From: a virus
Virus record (IMG/VR): IMGVR_UViG_3300043431_000358
Span: 1-59,650 of that record
Direction: 5' to 3' (one strand)
Length of the DNA stretch: 59,650 bases
Shown: positions 56,079-59,650 of the stretch, piece after piece
Numbering within the stretch: the first letter of the stretch is position 1
Layout of the letters: each line of letters begins with the position of its first letter
Made by a program: the position numbers and the translations under genes
Notes under the pieces: model-generated
Seen by the model: only the letters and a program-made list of their open reading frames with translations
Database searches by the model: none
Told to the model about the DNA's origin: nothing

Positions 56079-56353
56079 GCGATCGGGCCGAAAAACTTGC
56101 TGGGCTTACCGGCCAGCAGCAGCGCAAGGCTGTGCGCCGGCACGGGGATGGACTTGGTAACGCGCGGCACATCGCCGTAGGCGTACCGCGCGCCACCAGC
56201 TCTGTCTGTCCACACCCAAGCCACCATCGCGCCACCGATCAGACCGCGGTAGCAGGGCCGCTCTGACTGGCTGTCCACGCGCACCCAGCCGCGGGCCACC
56301 AGGGCCAGGGCCAGCCGCTCCGTCTGGCTCGCGTGCTGCTCCTTAAACCCCAT
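56075..56353 (-). CDS. Small protein, unknown
   Basis: A 92-aa protein with 'QTERLALALVARGWVRVDSQ' then 'VAWVWTDRAGGARYAYGDVP' and 'SKFFGPIA'. Mixed alpha/beta. It overlaps its upstream neighbour by 11 bp and its downstream neighbour by ATGA. Not recognised. Confidence 0.55.
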   Translation of the reverse strand: MGFKEQHASQTERLALALVARGWVRVDSQSERPCYRGLIGGAMVAWVWTDRAGGARYAYGDVPRVTKSIPVPAHSLALLLAGKPSKFFGPIA

Positions 56354-56627
56354 GATCGTCCCCTGGCAGCACAGGCCACACCTGCCGCACGTCGGCCTCG
56401 CTGAGCGTCTGCGTCCCGGCGTCCCGAACCAGCATGATCCGGCAGCCCCACACCTGCGTGGCCGGCCAGAACTCCAGGCGTCCCGCAGGCATCGGCTGGG
56501 CCGGGTCTGCGCCTCGCAGGCGCCCCAGCTTGGCAAAGGCAAGCGCGCTCGCCGCGGCACGCTCTGCATCCGCCACCGCAGCACGGTGGCGCTGGGCCAG
56601 CGCCGGGCACGCGTTCAATGTCTTCAT
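56343..56627 (-). CDS. Small protein, unknown
   Basis: A 94-aa protein: helical N-terminus ('LAQRHRAAVADAERAAASAL') and a beta C-terminus ('FWPATQVWGCRIMLVRDAGT'). ATG start with AAAGGAGCC upstream on the minus strand. No family is recognised. Confidence 0.55.
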   Translation of the reverse strand: MKTLNACPALAQRHRAAVADAERAAASALAFAKLGRLRGADPAQPMPAGRLEFWPATQVWGCRIMLVRDAGTQTLSEADVRQVWPVLPGDDHGV

Positions 56628-56824
56628 GATTGGCTCCTTTCAGCCGCATTCGCCTGCGCACACCAGATCTGCGCCTGCCGCCAGTCGTAGCGGGCCTGCT
56701 GGCTCACGCCGAGTCCCCATGCGCCACGCGGCAGATCGTTGCATTCCCAGACCCAGCATCCCTGCCGCGCATCCCACCCGCGGCGGATGCGCGGCAGCAT
56801 GGGCCGCCGTTCCTCTTCGTTCAT
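56624..56824 (-). CDS. Small Trp-rich protein, unknown
   Basis: A 66-aa protein: 'RRPMLPRIRRGWDARQGCWV WECNDLPRG' and 'QARYDWRQAQIWCAQANAAE'. Rich in Trp and Arg, with three Cys. Overlaps the next gene by ATGA. Function unknown. Confidence 0.5.
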   Translation of the reverse strand: MNEEERRPMLPRIRRGWDARQGCWVWECNDLPRGAWGLGVSQQARYDWRQAQIWCAQANAAERSQS

Positions 56825-56907
56825 GGACTGCGCTCCAAAAGCGCCGGGGAATCCGCCCCGGCTCGGTGTGTGACAGCACTGGCCAGCCGCCGGGCTGGCC
56901 GCTGGTG

Positions 56908-57138
56908 TCAGCGGTAGCCGTTCGCGCCATCGAGGCGCGGCGTGGCAACTGGCTGCGCGGTGGCTCGCTCGATAGCGCACGCGTGGTGGTAGTCCAGGCT
57001 GGCCACCGAATACGCGGCCCTGGTGGCCTTGGTGGAGTCGGCCACCATCGCATCCCACGCAGCCTGCAGGCGCTGGCGGGCCGCCCAGCCGATCACCGGC
57101 TTGCCAAGGCCATTCAGGGGCGTGTTGCTGGTGTCCAT
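56908..57138 (-). CDS. Small helical protein, unknown
   Basis: A 76-aa protein ('PLNGLGKPVIGWAARQRLQA', 'STKATRAAYSVASLDYHHAC') with a strong AAGGAG site. Not recognised. Confidence 0.55.
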   Translation of the reverse strand: MDTSNTPLNGLGKPVIGWAARQRLQAAWDAMVADSTKATRAAYSVASLDYHHACAIERATAQPVATPRLDGANGYR

Positions 57139-57170
57139 GCTCAATCTCCTTGGTGTCGTGCCGGAGCGGG

Positions 57171-57338
57171 TCAAAACGCGACGGTGCGGAACACCGTGCT
57201 CGTGCGGCCGTCGATGCGCACGAAGCGCACCGTCTTGCCGTTGCCGCTGCGCTCGGCGACCACATGCCGACGCGAGTCACCGGTCAGGCGCACTGACTGG
57301 CCAGGCCGCAGGGCTGCAATCTTTTGGTCTGTGGTCAT
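57171..57338 (-). CDS. First protein of leftward block, unknown
   Basis: A 55-aa basic, beta-rich protein ('KIAALRPGQSVRLTGDSRRH', 'GKTVRFVRIDGRTSTVFRTV') starting at ATG with CGGAGAG upstream. As the first gene leftwards from the repeat-bearing control region it may be an early protein, possibly nucleic-acid-binding given its charge. Confidence 0.55.
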   Translation of the reverse strand: MTTDQKIAALRPGQSVRLTGDSRRHVVAERSGNGKTVRFVRIDGRTSTVFRTVAF

Positions 57339-57614
57339 GTTGCTCTCCGTCTGGTTTCGCAGTCCGCCCATCGCCGACTGCATGCCATCAACGATTGCGA
57401 GATGCGTGCCATGGCCGAAAGGTGCCAAACGCGGCCAAAGTCACGCCCAGGGCGACGAAACGCGGCAGGTGAGCCCAGCCGGACGACCAAACGCGGCGCG
57501 CGGCGTGACGCGGACCGTCACCCGTGAAGCTGGCCCGCGTCTTGCCGCGCCGACCCGATCGGGTGACTTTGTGCGTTATGCTCCGGCCGAAGTAAACGCA
57601 CAACGGGGTGATAC
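57339..57614. promoter_or_regulatory. Divergent control region with repeats
   Basis: No gene is visible. It separates the leftward block (from 57338) and the rightward block (from 57615). It contains three direct 9-bp repeats 31 bp apart, an inverted GTGACTTTG pair, and a 9-bp inverted repeat TTGTGCGTT/AACGCACAA (57569-57577 and 57595-57603) close to the rightward start. I could not fix convincing -35/-10 boxes. Confidence 0.6.
57427..57497. repeat. Three iteron-like direct repeats, 31-bp period
   Basis: AAACGCGGC occurs at 57427-57435, 57458-57466 and 57489-57497, with exact 31-bp spacing (about three helical turns). Flanks are partly conserved (GACCAAACGCGGC / GACGAAACGCGGC). The helical phasing suggests cooperative protein binding, as in operators or replication iterons. 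Confidence 0.75.
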
Positions 57615-57938
57615 ATGGCGACGGTGATGAAGCGGTGCCCGACCTGTCGGGGGCTGCACGCGGTGGGGCAGTGCAAGACCGATGGCGAGGTGGCCGGGCT
57701 GCTGGCCGTGGCCGCGCCGGCCCCAGCACCTGCGGCGCCACCGGCCCCAGCAGCAAAGCGGTCGGCCCGGGTCGCCCAGGCCAAGGCCGTGGAGAAATCA
57801 GCCGCCGCGGTCCGCCAGCAGGCCTACCGGTCGCGCGGCGGCCCGGAGGTGAAGCAGGCGAACACCGAACGCATGCGCGCCGCCAGGGCAGCGAAGAAGG
57901 CGGCCAAGCTGGCCGCGGCGAACGACAAGGAGATGTGA
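57615..57938 (+). CDS. Small basic protein with CxxC, unknown
   Basis: A 107-aa protein with an early 'CPTCRGLHAVGQC' zinc-like cluster, an Ala/Pro linker and a basic C-terminal helix ('ERMRAARAAKKAAKLAAAND'). First gene of the rightward block. Its shape fits a DNA- or RNA-binding early protein, which is inference. Confidence 0.6.
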   Translation: MATVMKRCPTCRGLHAVGQCKTDGEVAGLLAVAAPAPAPAAPPAPAAKRSARVAQAKAVEKSAAAVRQQAYRSRGGPEVKQANTERMRAARAAKKAAKLAAANDKEM

Positions 57939-57941
57939 CCC

Positions 57942-58166
57942 ATGGATTACCCGATCAAGCCGCGCGCCGACACTGCGCGCCTCAAGCCCCGCATGCGTCC
58001 GCTGCGCCCTGGGAGCGACCTGGCCCCGGGCGGCCAGCTCTGGCTGTGCCACCGGCCCGATGTCTTCCTCTGCGGCATCGGCCATACCCAGGTCGAGGCG
58101 TGGGAGGCGGCGCACGATGTGCCGGTGTACCAGCGCACCCCCTTTGCAGTCCGGACCATCTCGTGA
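57942..58166 (+). CDS. Small protein, unknown
   Basis: A 74-aa protein ('KPRADTARLKPRMRPLRPGS', 'WLCHRPDVFLCGIGHTQVEA'). It starts 3 bp after the previous stop with AAGGAGATGT upstream. No family is recognised. Confidence 0.55.
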   Translation: MDYPIKPRADTARLKPRMRPLRPGSDLAPGGQLWLCHRPDVFLCGIGHTQVEAWEAAHDVPVYQRTPFAVRTIS

Positions 58167-58329
58167 ACCGGCCCGATGCGACCAAAGGCGGCACCCAATG
58201 ACGCACCTTGTCACCTGCCCCTGCCAAAACCGACGCATCCAGTCGGACCAGCGGCATGGATGCGCTTGCAACAGCGTGGCATGCTCAATGCACATGTCCT
58301 GTCATCACCCCCACCCACAGGAGAACGAC

Positions 58330-58473
58330 ATGTCAGCTCACACCCTGGTCCGCCACGCCGCCCTGGTCGTCCGCCGCCTGCGCACCGCCGGCCACCACAA
58401 GGCCGCCCGCACCGCCGCCTTCGAGGCTCGGCGCGAGATCGGCGCCTCCCTGCTGCGCCGGAGCGTGGCGTGA
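58330..58473 (+). CDS. Small basic protein, unknown
   Basis: A 47-aa basic helical protein ('HAALVVRRLRTAGHHKAART'). ATG 58330 is chosen because of the strong ACAGGAG site; an in-frame ATG at 58198 would add a Cys/His-rich leader but has no ribosome-binding site. The 163 bp before it contain no other convincing gene. Confidence 0.55.
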   Translation: MSAHTLVRHAALVVRRLRTAGHHKAARTAAFEARREIGASLLRRSVA

Positions 58474-58580
58474 ACGGCTGTGAGGCGTCGCTCGGCTGGC
58501 CGGATGTCGTGCTGGTGATTGCAGGCTTGGTCTTCTTTTGTGCGCTGCCATGGCTCATCAACCGCTGGAGCAAGCTATGA
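58470..58580 (+). CDS. 36-aa membrane micro-protein
   Basis: GTG overlaps the previous stop (GTGA) and the stop overlaps the next start (ATGA). It encodes one hydrophobic helix ('DVVLVIAGLVFFCALPWLIN'). The double coupling supports translation. Confidence 0.55.
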   Translation: MNGCEASLGWPDVVLVIAGLVFFCALPWLINRWSKL

Positions 58581-58831
58581 GCAGCACCCCAACCGCAACG
58601 ACCCGCCTGAGCCTGCGCCTGCAGGACATCGCAGGATCGCTGGAGGACGCGATCTACGAGATCACCGGCGAGCGACATCCGTTCATGCTGTTTGTCGAGA
58701 CTGACGCGGTGGTGCAGTTCGTCAGCAACGGCGCGCAGCCTGCTGGCGGACCGCTCGATACGCTGCTCAAGCGCTTGGACGCTGGCCGCGCCGACATCCC
58801 CGCCCACTACAACCCGGACATCCCGCGATGA
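58577..58831 (+). CDS. Small protein, paralog of the next gene
   Basis: An 84-aa protein: 'SLRLQDIAGSLEDAIYEITG ERHPFMLFVETD', then a variable C-terminus. The helix-strand pattern and the 'R/Q-x-P-F...V-x-TD-x-VVQ' core are shared with the product of the following gene. Function unknown. Confidence 0.55.
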   Translation: MSSTPTATTRLSLRLQDIAGSLEDAIYEITGERHPFMLFVETDAVVQFVSNGAQPAGGPLDTLLKRLDAGRADIPAHYNPDIPR

Positions 58832-59097
58832 CCAGCCAATTCGCCACATCCAAGGTCGTGAACGCACGCATGCAGGAAGTTGCCGCCTCGCTCGGCGAGG
58901 CCCTGCAACAGATCGCTGGGCAGAGGCTGCCATTCCTGCTGCCATTCCTGCTGCTGGTCCAGACTGACCAGGTGGTGCAGGTCCGCGCCGACTGGACCCC
59001 CGTGGACGGTCGCACCCTGATCGATGGAGCGGTCGAGTGGGCGGGGACGAGCCTTGGCGGCACCCTCAACCAGTTCACTGTGGACATCTCGCTGTGA
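58828..59097 (+). CDS. Small protein, paralog of the previous gene
   Basis: An 89-aa protein: 'RMQEVAASLGEALQQIAGQR', 'LLVQTDQVVQVRADWTP', 'GGTLNQFTVDIS'. It carries a 12-bp duplication (CTGCCATTCCTG twice, giving PFLLPFLL) relative to its paralog. Start overlaps the preceding stop (ATGA). Function unknown. Confidence 0.55.
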   Translation: MTSQFATSKVVNARMQEVAASLGEALQQIAGQRLPFLLPFLLLVQTDQVVQVRADWTPVDGRTLIDGAVEWAGTSLGGTLNQFTVDISL

Positions 59098-59177
59098 CCC
59101 TCTCCCTCCTCCCCGCCCTGGCCACCTGCATCGCATGGCTGGCCGCCGTCGCCTGCTGGCTGGGTAGCCTCGCATGA
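59094..59177 (+). CDS. 27-aa membrane micro-protein
   Basis: GTG overlaps the preceding stop (GTGA) and its stop overlaps the next start (ATGA). The product is essentially one hydrophobic helix ('LPALATCIAWLAAVACWLGS'). Coupling is the main evidence; function unknown. Confidence 0.45.
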   Translation: MTLSLLPALATCIAWLAAVACWLGSLA

Positions 59178-59302
59178 GGCGCGCCCTGGCCGCCGCTGCA
59201 CTCACCGCTGCCGCGGTCCTCATGGGCCTGTGGGCAGGTGATGCCAGCGCACAGCCCAGCAGCCCAGCCCACGCACGTACGCACAGGGCCGCCCATGGTT
59301 GA
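59174..59302 (+). CDS. 42-aa secreted peptide candidate
   Basis: ATG overlaps the preceding stop. A classical signal peptide is visible ('RRALAAAALTAAAVLMGLWA' followed by GDASA cleavage-like site), leaving a short Pro/Ala/His peptide. Its stop lies inside the start of the HNH gene. Possibly periplasmic; role unknown. Confidence 0.45.
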   Translation: MRRALAAAALTAAAVLMGLWAGDASAQPSSPAHARTHRAAHG

Positions 59303-59585
59303 CCGCATCCGGGGCCGCGCCCTCCAGCGCATCCGCTCCCGCCACCTCCGCCTGCACCCCCTGTGCGTGACGTGCCAGCAACGCACACCCCCCGTTGTGC
59401 GTGCAGCCACCCAGGTGGACCACATCACCCCCCTGTACAAGGGCGGGCAGGAGGCCGAGGACAACCGCCAAGGCCTGTGCGACGACTGCCACCGTGACAA
59501 GACCGCAACCGACATGGGCACACACCAGCGCGGCTGCGATACTGACGGCATGCCATCCGATCCTCGTCACCACTGGAATAGTTAG
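59295..59585 (+). CDS. HNH endonuclease adjacent to terminase
   Basis: A 96-aa HNH protein. Cys24/Cys27 (CVTC), 'TQVDHITPLYKGGQEAEDN' with Asp42-His43 and Asn57, and 'LCDDCHRDKTA' with Cys62/Cys65 complete the motif. In cos phages of the HK97 type an HNH gene sits just before terS and takes part in packaging-site cleavage. If the window ends join, this gene lies about 200 bp before terS, so it probably has that role. Confidence 0.85.
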   Translation: MVDRIRGRALQRIRSRHLRLHPLCVTCQQRTPPVVRAATQVDHITPLYKGGQEAEDNRQGLCDDCHRDKTATDMGTHQRGCDTDGMPSDPRHHWNS

Positions 59586-59635
59586 CTCATGCTCACACAC
59601 GAAATACCCAGGGGGTGGGTAAAGTCCTCAACAGG

Positions 59636-59644
59636 TTATACACA
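59636..59644 (+). promoter_or_regulatory. DnaA-box-like 9-mer at window end
   Basis: TTATACACA differs by one base from the TTATCCACA consensus. With TTGTCCACA at 4-12 it forms two similar sites 18 bp apart when the ends are joined. They could be DnaA or packaging-related sites; chance occurrence is not excluded. Confidence 0.35.
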
Positions 59645-59650
59645 GGAAAC

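Noticed and set aside
1-59650. tRNA genes
   Set aside because: I saw no cloverleaf with a GTTCGA-type T arm on either strand. A covariance-model search would be decisive.

Overview
The window reads as an essentially complete genome of a tailed, long-tailed (siphovirus-type) phage with a G+C-rich host. It has a P27-type small terminase, a two-domain large terminase, an HK97-type portal, a ClpP-like head protease, an HK97-type capsid, HK97 gp6/gp10-like connectors, a tail tube, a lambda G/GT-like -1 frameshift pair, a tape measure of about 720 residues, a BR0599-type tail protein and a lambda J-like tip protein. There is no sheath gene. Protein families such as phiE125 gp8-like, BR0599 and Gp37/Gp68 fit a proteobacterial host, perhaps Burkholderiales; this is inference. 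I see no integrase, DNA polymerase, tRNA or CRISPR array.

Layout. Four transcription blocks are implied by gene direction. (1) A long rightward block begins at 57615, runs through small genes to an HNH nuclease at 59295, and, if the molecule is circular or cos-joined, continues across the window ends into terS at 134, then through head, cargo, tail and lysis genes to 31420. (2) A leftward block from 41635 to 31422 carries recombination and accessory genes: ERF annealing protein, YqaJ-type exonuclease, HNH protein, NinB-like protein, KTSC-like and ASCH-like proteins, and a TrpF-like protein. (3) A rightward block from 41782 to 53090 holds a small HTH regulator, a Gp37/Gp68 protein, a helicase-methyltransferase fusion, a probable helicase loader, DnaB, a RuvC-like resolvase and a C5 cytosine methyltransferase. 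(4) A leftward block from 57338 to 53402 holds small unknown genes and an HNH protein. Blocks 2 and 3 diverge from a 146-bp control region with two perfect inverted copies of a 15-bp operator-like site. Blocks 4 and 1 diverge from a region with three 9-bp direct repeats spaced exactly 31 bp apart. Blocks converge at 31421 and at 53091-53401.

The most striking feature is a 9.7-kb cargo block (about 7156-16838) inserted between the capsid genes and the first head-tail connector. Its two ends are paralogous MptE/DUF115-like proteins. Inside lie several glycosyltransferase-like and methyltransferase-like genes. At its centre, four coupled genes of visibly lower G+C (9412-12709) look like a type IV CRISPR-Cas effector: a Csf2/Cas7-like protein with an extra helical N-terminal domain, a Csf1-like protein that has lost its zinc-finger cysteines, a CysH-like ATP-pyrophosphatase, and a Csf3/Cas5-like protein. 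The CysH partner, and the lack of an array, Cas6/Csf5 and DinG, point to an array-less IV-B-like module. Here it is carried by a phage and apparently expressed with the virion genes. This is the best candidate for an undescribed system.

Second-tier observations are a 79-nt region at 43526-43604 that folds by eye into a nested three-way-junction structure in an otherwise gene-poor stretch, a 20-copy 9-bp tandem repeat inside a gene, a composition break inside the tail tip protein, and several translationally coupled micro-genes. All family assignments come from reading motifs and gene order; no database search was run.
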